Source: Pleurobrachia bachei (lineage: Eukaryota; Ctenophora; Tentaculata; Cydippida; Pleurobrachiidae). From it: a DNA stretch of 22,466 nucleotides. This document shows, piece by piece, positions 17,401-22,466 of this stretch. The translations under genes were made by a program, and so were the position numbers. A model generated the notes under the pieces. It was not told the DNA's origin and searched no databases. It saw only the letters and a program-made list of their open reading frames with translations. The stretch covers positions 60,582-83,047 of the forward strand of contig AVPN01000175.1 of NCBI GenBank assembly GCA_000695325.1, read 5' to 3'. The number at the start of each line of letters is the position of its first letter. Positions within the stretch are counted from its first letter, which is position 1.

Positions 17401-19338
17401 AATTGGGTCTAGCAATGTTGTTGGGGCGGGTTGGGGTATTCTTTTCTGTTTTCTGATAGATCCTAGCAATGAGGATCTTGTTTATAAAATTCCTGTTTTT
17501 ATTCCATGCTCAAACAGTGGTTCTAACTCTGACACTCTAGGTATACCCAGCATCCCAAGACATTCTGGCCCTGGATGGAGCCCTATATGGACTGCGCTGA
17601 GGTGGGTGGAGAAGGGTGAGTACACCTGTGACGTCATGTCATAATTGTGTGTTTTAATCCCCAACCCCTGCACTTGTACCTGTGACGCAGCTCTTCGTGT
17701 CACAATTGTCTGTTTAGTCGACCCGAAGTGTTTTTTCAAACCCCTAACCCCTCTTTTACAAAGGTGTTGCTTTGTCTAAACCTAGTACTTAATCTGTGCA
17801 ATCAACTCTCTCCCTCTCCCTAATCAGGAGATAGATCCACGTGCTGGAGGTGGAAGAGCAATAACTATTGGAGATATGTGTGAGCAAATGCTATCAAAAC
17901 TGGACTGGTTTTCCACCCTCTTCCCAAGGTAACAGCGACATTCGACAAACATAATTGAGACTCAAATAATATGTAAAGATAAAGAACGAGTCAACTAATT
18001 AACGACATTTCAGGATACCAGTAGTAGTATCAAAAGATCTAGAGAAAAAATTGGAAGAGAGGAGACAGGCAAGAAGAGAAGCTAATGGTGCAGCAGAAAC
18101 CGGTAATTGTGATTCTTATTTTCAGTTATTCTCAATTCTCATTGCGATAAATAAGAAATAAATACGGATACCAGTTTGTAAAATATGTACCACTTCCTAA
18201 AATCGCTCCACCCCCTGCAGAACGAGAGGGTTATCGAGGTCGAGAAGGGGCGTATAATCGGATCCGAACTGAGGAAGACAGGACTAGAGAAGGATCCTAT
18301 GGCAGAAACCGAGAGGAAGGGAGGGAGGGGTCGTACGGAAGGAGTAGAGACGAAGGAAGGGAGGGATCATATAACAGATATCGAGAGGAAGGGAGGGAAG
18401 ACTCTTCTCGGGGTCGGGGAGATGACACTGGTTCCTACAGAGGCCGTGTAGATGAAGTTAGAGATGGTTCCTACAGGGGTCGCGGTGAGGATGGATCTCA
18501 CCGAGGTCGAGGTAATGAGAGTAGGGAGGGATCATACCGGGGCAGGGGTGACCAAAGTAGAGAGGGATCTTACCGTGGTAGAGACAATGATCAGAGGAGA
18601 AGGGATGATGATGGGCGAGACGATCGATCAGGGGATAGAAGATATAATGATAGAAGGGACGACAGACCGGATAATAGACCCGGTGATAGAAGAGATGAAC
18701 GTGATCGGAGGGATAATAAACCAGGTGATAGAAGAGACGATAGAAGGGACGACAGAATGGGCGATCGAGACAGAGGAGAAATGAGGGACGACAGAAGGGA
18801 TCAGCCAGATAGTAACCCCGCTAGTGCCACCGAAAAAGGAGAGGAAGAAGAAGCACCAAAGAGGATAATTCGACGTTACGTGGTGGAGAAGAAATCAAAA
18901 AAAAAGAAGAAGAAAAAGAAGGATGATGATGATGAGGAAGAAGAAGGTCAGATTTCTGATGATGATTCTGTCCCTGAAAAGAAGGAAAAGAAGAAAAAGT
19001 CACGGGATCGGTCCCGGGAGAGATCACGGGGAAGGTCACCAGAACGAAAGAAAAAAGACAGACGAAGCTCGTCGAGAGAGCGTAAAAAGGAAAAAAAGAA
19101 GAAGAAGAACCGCAAAAGATCTCAATCTCGAAGTAGGAGTAGGAGCAAGCGAAGACGTTCCGTGTCACCCAAGAAAGAAGATAGATCCGTTACTCCCGAC
19201 CGAAAAGATGATAAATCCGTTACCCCCCACCGAAAAGATGACCAATCAGTAACTCCTGACCGGAAGTCAGGCACACCCCCTCCACTGAAGGAAGATAGAA
19301 GATCACCAGCAGATGACCTAGCTCCAATGAGTGAATAA
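8092..19338 (+). CDS. PRPF38B: Pre-mRNA-splicing factor 38B (PRP38 family)
   Basis: Exons are 8092-8166, 8523-8571, 8943-9067 (or its copy 9715-9839), 15032-15100, 15282-15430, then one set of 15634-15694, 15921-16021, 16107-16195 or its second copy 17541-17601, 17828-17928, 18014-18102, and the last exon 18221-19338. The sum is 1,836 nt, 611 residues, with every phase consistent. The PRP38 domain is unmistakable: NERTMNMNSLVLTNIQNSNY, YELHTYHQVIDEI, EPWEKGSRKTAGQTGMCGG, VRGVGAGGVVSSAFCLLYKL, AGGGRAITIGDM and LDWFSTLFPRIPVVV. The C-terminal third is low-complexity: Arg/Asp/Gly-Ser-Tyr repeats, a Lys run, an acidic patch, RS/SR dipeptides and repeated SVTPDRK/DD units. Known: PRP38 proteins act in the nuclear spliceosome around B-complex activation, and human PRPF38B has the same RS-rich tail. 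The donor after YMDCAE is GTGGGT (15695); the nearby GTGAGT would break the frame. Two tandem duplications cut through the gene, and its third intron hosts other genes. Confidence 0.93.
8167..8942. other. Introns 1-2 of PRPF38B with a long CT tract
   Basis: Intron 1 is 8167-8522 and intron 2 is 8572-8942. Apart from the CT-rich tract of intron 2 nothing was recognised; the open frames here are low-complexity. Confidence 0.7.
8732..8909 (+). repeat. (CT)n-rich microsatellite immediately 5' of exon 3
   Basis: The tract is about 180 bp of CT repeats with TTTCTC and TATCACTATC interruptions, ending some 33 bp before the exon 3 acceptor. It therefore supplies an extreme polypyrimidine stretch. 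The left edge of the 772-bp tandem duplication lies inside it, so the second exon copy keeps only a shorter run (9648-9678). Confidence 0.9.
9412..9535 (-). CDS. Duplicate terminal exon of the F5/8C-like gene
   Basis: This is the copy of 10184-10307 in the other 772-bp unit, with the same TTTCAG acceptor and stop. The single difference (9528) changes the third residue of the exon from Ser to Thr (DDSRK in the near copy, DDTRK here). It lies farther from exon 1, so it would be used only if the near copy is skipped. It could equally be an unused duplicate. Confidence 0.65.
9715..9839 (+). CDS. PRPF38B: Duplicate copy of PRPF38B exon 3
   Basis: The 125-nt exon is identical to 8943-9067, with the same acceptor (CCAAG|GT) and donor (AAG|GTAAAA). 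It encodes AACGAG...AAAAAG, that is NERTMN to VKK. As 125 is not a multiple of three, including both copies would shift the frame, so the copies can only be used alternatively. As the encoded residues are the same, either choice gives the same protein. Confidence 0.9.
10184..10743 (-). CDS. Small secreted F5/8 type C (discoidin)-like protein, nested in a PRPF38B intron
   Basis: Exon 1 is 10743-10505 and exon 2 is 10307-10184 (TAA), joined by GG|GTAAAT...TTTCAG|A; the product is 120 residues. The start chosen gives a clean signal peptide (MFVIFLVTLVTLG, then DTHEFQ). An upstream in-frame ATG at 10815 would bury it. Residues ~33-80 read AWFEANNSFKAIDGDLETNY, then FDLDPPSFVESVTLILG, the pattern of the start of an F5/8C or fucolectin-type domain (A-x-AIDGD-x-T, then a DL...V-x-V strand). 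Exon 2 (DDSRKNGTQVIIKNEQ, TLCGTVEDISDNVSFII) fits the following strands. Known: such domains bind glycans or phospholipids outside cells. The protein is shorter than a whole ~150-residue domain, so it may be truncated or may continue through an exon not recognised. It has one cysteine in the mature chain. Confidence 0.72.
10744..11482. promoter_or_regulatory. Divergent promoter region of two nested secreted-protein genes
   Basis: This 740-bp gap separates the minus-strand F5/8C-like start from the plus-strand precursor start. It holds a TATA-like box at 11005-11013 (TATATAAAG). GAG|GTAAGA at about 11178-11186 would suit the end of a non-coding leader exon, and GTGTTTTAG just before 11469 would serve as its acceptor. 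A transcript starting about 30 bp after the TATA box is an inference. No minus-strand TATA box was recognised. Confidence 0.5.
11005..11013 (+). promoter_or_regulatory. TATA-like box
   Basis: TATATAAAG lies 470 bp upstream of the signal-peptide ATG of the nested precursor, with room for a spliced leader exon between. It is supported by match to consensus and position only. Confidence 0.45.
11483..12502 (+). CDS. Secreted precursor of unknown family, nested in a PRPF38B intron
   Basis: Exon 1 is 11483-11529 and exon 2 is 11737-12502 (TAA), joined by GG|GTAAGT...CCCCAG|T, giving 270 residues. Exon 1 encodes a signal peptide, MILVLFLLLGHLTSGG, and exon 2 continues YERVAVESLAQTLETYLC. The N-terminal ~150 residues look helical with six cysteines (YLC, IVC, KAC, LAC, YKC, LPC). 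They are followed by three six-residue repeats (MTSQGI, MTSHHM, MTSQHI), then MKRQFGVIDLM. Lys-Arg followed by Gln is a typical prohormone-convertase site that leaves an N-terminal Gln able to form pyroglutamate. The last residues, ESYYFGK, end in Gly-Lys, the pattern that yields a C-terminal amide after carboxypeptidase trimming. The released chain would be about 71 residues with three cysteines (FC and CC). No insulin, cystine-knot or other known pattern fits. The peptide-hormone reading is inference; a plain secreted helical protein is the alternative. Confidence 0.65.
12221..12274 (+). repeat. Three in-frame 18-bp repeats, each with TGACGTCA
   Basis: Units at 12221-12238, 12239-12256 and 12257-12274 each begin ATGACGTCAC and encode MTS(Q/H)xx. 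Each contains the perfect palindrome TGACGTCA, the full cAMP-response element core. They lie just before the Lys-Arg site of the precursor. The paralogous copy has the same three units at 13817-13870, plus a fourth TGACGTCA at 13798-13805. Confidence 0.9.
12855..12977. repeat. (CT)n-rich microsatellite
   Basis: The tract is CT repeats with TTTC and TATC interruptions, at the 3' border of segment A. The equivalent border of segment B is the purer CT run at 14432-14484. Confidence 0.9.
13583..13645. repeat. (GA)n microsatellite
   Basis: A nearly pure GA run of about 63 bp lies about 90 bp before segment B. Arg-Glu repeats read from it are not taken as protein. Confidence 0.95.
13733..14098 (+). 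CDS. Partial paralogous copy of the secreted precursor (C-terminal half only)
   Basis: The reading frame (in frame from AAACAG, ending TAA) matches the last ~122 residues of the 11483-12502 product with 12 replaced residues, no gaps and the same stop. Lys-Arg-Gln-Phe-Gly, the three cysteines and the terminal YYFGK are all kept. There is no signal peptide or N-terminal domain. CTCTCACTTTAAACAG immediately before the shared part would pass as a 3' splice site in phase 0, so the copy may be an alternative terminal exon. However, I found no phase-0 donor in the upstream gene that would clearly pair with it. It may instead be a gene fragment decaying slowly. Downstream of Lys-Arg most changes are silent. 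Confidence 0.55.
   Translation, partial: KQLRDGLDGLLNKLPCDSRSNNDVINSSVTSQGIMTSQHMMTSQHIMKRQFGVIDLMSTMDNVFCDRALVEGLRDVWREKLGERYPMSFKQIILETLQGFGCCYSKDIVNNIIPEFYYFGK
14099..15031. other. 3' part of PRPF38B intron 3
   Basis: This stretch contains the 3' flank of segment B, a CT run (14432-14484) and a shorter CT run near 14774-14790. The sequence from 14500 to 15000 has no feature I recognise, and it ends in the pyrimidine-rich acceptor TTTACTCTAG of the EPWEKG exon. Confidence 0.55.
14432..14484. repeat. (CT)n microsatellite
   Basis: A nearly pure CT run of about 53 bp at the 3' end of segment B. Frames read through it on both strands are low-complexity artefacts. Confidence 0.93.
15495..17401 (+). 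repeat. 1,907-bp tandem duplication, unit 1
   Basis: The unit starts within a PRPF38B intron (ATTGGGTCTAGC) and ends inside the last coding exon (...AGATCACCA), where unit 2 begins directly. No base is shared across the join (C at 15494 and G at 19309 do not match), so it is a blunt junction. I found no difference between the units in the stretches compared. Confidence 0.95.
16314..17644 (+). CDS. PRPF38B: Unit-1 copy of the last PRPF38B exon, reading through the duplication junction
   Basis: The exon reads E-REGYRGREGAYNRIR and the whole RD/RS-rich tail, then passes the junction at 17401/17402. There ADDLAPMSE is replaced by about 80 residues read from intron sequence (IGSSNVVGAGWG..., then an IPSIPRHSGPGWSPIW stretch that is the YTQHP exon in another frame) until TGA/TAA at 17644. 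Joined to exons 8092-16195 it would give 682 residues. There is no sign of a poly(A) signal just downstream. Splicing from 15430 or 16195 straight into unit 2 would avoid it. It is probably skipped or an assembly artefact. Confidence 0.6.
17402..19308 (+). repeat. 1,907-bp tandem duplication, unit 2
   Basis: The unit repeats four PRPF38B exons at a constant offset of 1,907 bp. Only this unit continues into the native end of the protein (RRSPADDLAPMSE). It is probably the functional 3' end. Confidence 0.95.
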
Positions 19339-19339
19339 A
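19334..19339 (+). terminator. AATAAA poly(A) signal overlapping the PRPF38B stop codon
   Basis: The final codons ATG AGT GAA TAA are followed by AC, so AATAAA spans Glu, the stop and one further base. If used, the 3' UTR would be only some tens of bases. No other AATAAA was noticed in the next few hundred bases. Confidence 0.5.
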
Positions 19340-19932
19340 CACTTTCATTACACTTCAGATCAGAACTTTTTAAGAGGATGTTGTTATGTTTATGTGTCTC
19401 TGTGCAATGACCCGTGACCGTGGCATCTCTCTCTCTTTTCTATCTCTCTCTCTCTCTCATTCTCCCTCTCTCCTCCCTCTTTCTCTCGTTCGACCCAGGA
19501 AGTAAGAGAACTTATTAGACGACGTACATTGGTAGTCTCACACATGTACTGCACGACTGCGTTTAGCGTGACAGGCCCATTTTATGCAAAGTTTTATGGA
19601 GAAGGGACATGTAGGAAGGGGAGAGAGAGAGAGAGACAATGAGAGAGAGGGAGAGAGGGAGAGAGAGAGAAAAATGAGGAGAGCGTGTTTGTTTATATGA
19701 CAACCTACACCACCAACTTCACTATGAAGGTGTCTGTTGTTGCTTGCTTTGCTTATTACAGCTACATCCAAACTGTGCTTTACTCGAATTGTCACCTGTA
19801 TTCCCCCATTGACAAAGGACGTGGAGTTTCTGGCGTGAGCTCCAAGTCGAATTTTGGAGTCAAAATAGGGAAAAAGTCGAAAAAAGTGTGAGAAAAATAG
19901 AGAAAAGTGGGCGAGAAAGAGGGGTTTTATTA
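19340..19932. other. PRPF38B 3' flank, with CT and GA tracts
   Basis: A CT-rich tract at 19426-19488 and a GA-rich tract at 19620-19672 surround otherwise unremarkable sequence. The stretch then includes the first 67-bp direct repeat (19740-19806) and a purine-rich lead into the minisatellite. A short plus frame from the ATG at 19724 (MKVSVVACFAYYSYIQ) looks faintly signal-peptide-like, but nothing supports it as a gene. Confidence 0.5.
19740..19806 (+). repeat. 67-bp direct repeat, left copy
   Basis: The copy starts TTGCTTGCTTTGC, ends GTATTCCCC, and is identical to 21207-21273. It contains TTATTACAG, a possible 3' splice site. The two copies bracket the minisatellite. Confidence 0.93.
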
Positions 19933-21075
19933 CCATGGCCCTTGTCAGCGCCTTGCCTTGTAAACATACCATGGCCCTTGTCAGCGCCTTGCCTTGTAAA
20001 CATACCATGGCCCTTGTCAGCGCCTTGCCTTGTAAACATACCATGGCCCTTGTCAGCGCCTTGCCTTGTAAACATACCATGGCCCTTGTCAGCGCCTTGC
20101 CTTGTAAACATACCATGGCCCTTGTCAGCGCCTTGCCTTGTAAACATACCATGGCCCTTGTCAGCGCCTTGCCTTGTAAACATACCATGGCCCTTGTCAG
20201 CGCCTTGCCTTGTAAACATACCATGGCCCTTGTCAGCGCCTTGCCTTGTAAACATACCATGGCCCTTGTCAGCGCCTTGCCTTGTAAACATACCATGGCC
20301 CTTGTCAGCGCCTTGCCTTGTAAACATACCATGGCCCTTGTCAGCGCCTTGCCTTGTAAACATACCATGGCCCTTGTCAGCGCCTTGCCTTGTAAACATA
20401 ACATGGCCCTTGTCAGCGCCTTGCCTTGTAAACATAACATGGCCCTTGTCAGCGCCTTGCCTTGTAAACATAACATGGCCCTTGTCAGCGCCTTGCCTTG
20501 TAAACATAACATGGCCCTTGTCAGCGCCTTGCCTTGTAAACATAACATGGCCCTTGTCAGCGCCTTGCCTTGTAAACATAACATGGCCCTTGTCAGCGCC
20601 TTGCCTTGTAAACATAACATGGCCCTTGTCAGCGCCTTGCCTTGTAAACATAACATGGCCCTTGTCAGCGCCTTGCCTTGTAAACATAACATGGCCCTTG
20701 TCAGCGCCTTGCCTTGTAAACATAACATGGCCCTTGTCAGCGCCTTGCCTTGTAAACATAACATGGCCCTTGTCAGCGCCTTGCCTTGTAAACATAACAT
20801 GGCCCTTGTCAGCGCCTTGCCTTGTAAACATACCATGGCCCTTGTCAGCGCCTTGCCTTGTAAACATAACATGGCCCTTGTCAGCGCCTTGCCTTGTAAA
20901 CATAACATGGCCCTTGTCAGCGCCTTGCCTTGTAAACATAACATGGCCCTTGTCAGCGCCTTGCCTTGTAAACATAACATGGCCCTTGTCAGCGCCTTGC
21001 CTTGTAAACATAACATGGCCCTTGTCAGCGCCTTGCCTTGTAAACATAACATGGCCCTTGTCAGCGCCTTGCCTT
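19933..21075. repeat. Minisatellite: 36-bp unit, about 31.7 copies
   Basis: The units are nearly identical (CATGGCCCTTGTCAGCG followed by CCTTGCCTTGTAAACATA plus one variable base). The variable base before CATGG is C up to the unit starting at 20366, A from 20402 on, with a single return to C at 20833. As 36 is a multiple of three, four of six frames stay open across the whole array, giving long repeated ORFs that are not protein evidence. Each full unit holds GTAAACA, a forkhead core. The homogeneity implies recent expansion. Confidence 0.96.
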
Positions 21076-21150
21076 AACCGGTCAGCTGCAAAGCATTTTT
21101 TCCAAATTTTTCAAGACTTTTTTTTTCTCTCTCTCTCTCTCTCTCTCTCT

Positions 21151-21204
21151 CCCTTTATCTCTCTCTTTCCCTTTATCTCTCTCTTTCCCTTTATCTCTCT
21201 TTTT
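21151..21204. repeat. Three 18-bp pyrimidine repeats after a CT run
   Basis: CCCTTTATCTCTCTCTTT is repeated at 21151, 21169 and 21187 (the last slightly altered), following a CT run from 21127. It directly precedes the right 67-bp repeat. Confidence 0.88.
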
Positions 21205-21206
21205 TT

Positions 21207-21273
21207 TTGCTTGCTTTGCTTATTACAGCTACATCCAAACTGTGCTTTACTCGAATTGTCACCTGTATTCCCC
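21207..21273 (+). repeat. 67-bp direct repeat, right copy
   Basis: Identical to 19740-19806. After TTATTACAG a frame reads YIQTVLYSNCHLYSPEICVP and stays open for some 45 codons. This could be an exon preceding 21440-21531, but no donor or family supports it firmly. Confidence 0.93.
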
Positions 21274-21439
21274 TGAAATCTGTGTACCCACCTTTGACAA
21301 TATTTTCCCCACTTGCCCTTCGACTATCCTTCCCCGTGCCCAGCAAAACAAGTCCCCTGTTCTTTCCCCTGAATAGTTGCCCCCCTCCCCCTGAATAGTT
21401 TTACAATGGTGTGTTTATATTCCATCTCTCTGAATATAG

Positions 21440-21531
21440 GAATGATGTAAGACGTGTGTTTCAATGTCAGAACAAGGTTGTAGCAGTGCAGGGAGATCAT
21501 ACTTCGATAACTTTGACACCTATGATGCAAG
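21440..21531 (+). CDS. Possible internal exon of a further gene
   Basis: The segment is bordered by CTGAATATAG| and |GTATGT. It has one open phase encoding NDVRRVFQCQNKVVAVQGD, then HTSITLTPMMQ. Good splice borders and a non-repetitive composition argue for an exon, but it is short, I do not recognise the protein, and its partners are not visible with certainty (perhaps the frame after 21228). Confidence 0.35.
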
Positions 21532-21975
21532 GTATGTATTTCATTATTAGCTCCTATCATAATATTCTGAAAAGTTGTCATTCTGAATCAGAATCTGATC
21601 GAAGTCTAATGATCGGCTTATTATACTACTTGTTATAGTATGCTGTGGCCCATACTGGAGTCCTGTCGACAACTACTGCATATAAAGTCAAATTTTAAAT
21701 TTTAGCGACAGGCCGCCGCGTACTGTTATTGAGGTAACCTTCGCGCCTTACGATACTTTGAATCGAAATCAAGTTCCTGGCAATCTAAAAATATGAACTT
21801 GGAAGCAATGGAAAGATAAGATTTTTCTCTTTCCAACGCAACCAAGATCAAGTCTTTATCTTATCAGGAACCAGAGATATGATCGAAATAGTTTAGCACG
21901 CGCAAATCCATTTATTTGACAGCGCCGCGCAAGGCCCTTAGGTCCCTTATAAAATCATGGTTTCTACTTTCTAAT
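21532..21975. other. Unassigned sequence between the possible exon and the right-end element
   Basis: No gene was recognised. From about 21700 the sequence has scattered CGCG-type clusters (GCCGCCGCG, GCGCCGCGC) within A+T-rich DNA, similar in style to 5160-5300. This may be interspersed repeat, but no ends were found. Confidence 0.35.
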
Positions 21976-22466
21976 GGGGGGTGGTCATGTTAATGTTAAT
22001 GTTTCATGAAAAATTTTAAAATGTTAATGTTAATACATATTATTAACATTATTAACATTTATTAACAAAATAAGAAAATCTTTAGCAATCGCCCCGGTGA
22101 AGTTATTGAATGTTGCTCTATATTTTATACAATTGTACAGCTATTTTTTGCACAGTTTGGTGGTCCAGCATACAAGTTTTTTGGCTCAAAATCGATGATT
22201 TTCTACAAGTTCCAAAAATTAAATTTTTCATCGATTTAACTTTTTTTCATCGATAATCGACTATTTTGACGAAAGATGGTGATATTAATATGTAGTGAGT
22301 TTGTGATAGCAACACCTAAACACACCTAAAACACGTAAAATAGCTATAAACCGACTGAAAACACCTAAAACAAAATTTTTGTTAATTTTTTTAATCGTGT
22401 TAATGTTTCACCAAGGGTCATTTGTTAATTAACAAATCATTAACAAAATTAACATGACCACCCCCC
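21976..22466. mobile_element. MITE-like element with 19-bp terminal inverted repeats
   Basis: GGGGGGTGGTCATGTTAAT at 21976-21994 is the exact reverse complement of 22448-22466, the last bases of the window. The 491-bp interior is A+T-rich and non-coding, with TTAATGTTAA-type repeats near both ends and inverted copies of the ATCGAT region near 22190-22260. The right flank lies outside, so the target duplication cannot be read; the left flank is TTTCTAAT. It is a non-autonomous DNA element by structure, with superfamily unknown. Confidence 0.75.

Noticed and set aside
19933-21075. CRISPR array
   Set aside because: The units are head-to-tail with no unique spacers, and the context is eukaryotic.
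19538-21276. Long open frames (380-504 codons) of 12-residue repeats across the minisatellite on both strands
   Set aside because: The 36-bp period keeps any stop-free frame open in all copies. Four frames are open at once, there is no splice or family support, and the frames end soon after the array.

Overview
The window is nuclear DNA of an animal or close relative. The genes are split by GT-AG introns, mostly 70-1,000 bp, with a few of 2-5 kb, and their products (a TESK/LIMK-type kinase, the splicing factor PRPF38B, an F5/8C-like secreted protein) are typical of metazoans. The DNA is A+T-rich and crowded with (CT)n/(GA)n microsatellites, young tandem duplications and small inverted-repeat elements. 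A sponge or other early-branching invertebrate would fit, but the sequence alone does not settle the species. No virus-like element was recognised.

Layout. (1) 65-4860, minus: N-terminal part and most of the catalytic domain of a TESK/LIMK-like protein kinase, six exons with consistent phases, running off the left edge. (2) 4861-6019: divergent intergenic region with a G+C-rich patch. (3) 6020-7490, plus: a three-exon coiled-coil protein of unknown family. (4) 8092-19338, plus: PRPF38B, whose core exons plus the second copy of the 3' exon set give a 611-codon reading frame. Its 5-6 kb third intron holds two small secreted-protein genes in divergent orientation: an F5/8C-like protein (minus, 10743-10184) and an unrecognised secreted precursor (plus, 11483-12502), followed by a partial copy of the latter (13733-14098). 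(5) 19340-22466: microsatellites, a 36-bp x ~31.7 minisatellite flanked by 67-bp direct repeats, one possible exon of a further gene, and a MITE-like element with 19-bp terminal inverted repeats that ends exactly at the right edge.

The most striking structure is layered tandem duplication inside one housekeeping gene. A 772-bp repeat (one difference seen) duplicates PRPF38B exon 3 on the plus strand and the terminal exon of the nested gene on the minus strand. A 1,907-bp repeat (no difference seen) duplicates the last four PRPF38B exons. The exon lengths mean that only one copy of each set can be used without a frameshift. An older, diverged duplication copied the C-terminal half of the nested secreted precursor, and its substitution pattern suggests constraint on the predicted processed chain. 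The candidate new system is this nested, signal-peptide-bearing precursor: it has a Lys-Arg cleavage site and a C-terminal Gly-Lys, with its own TATA-like promoter inside a splicing-factor intron.
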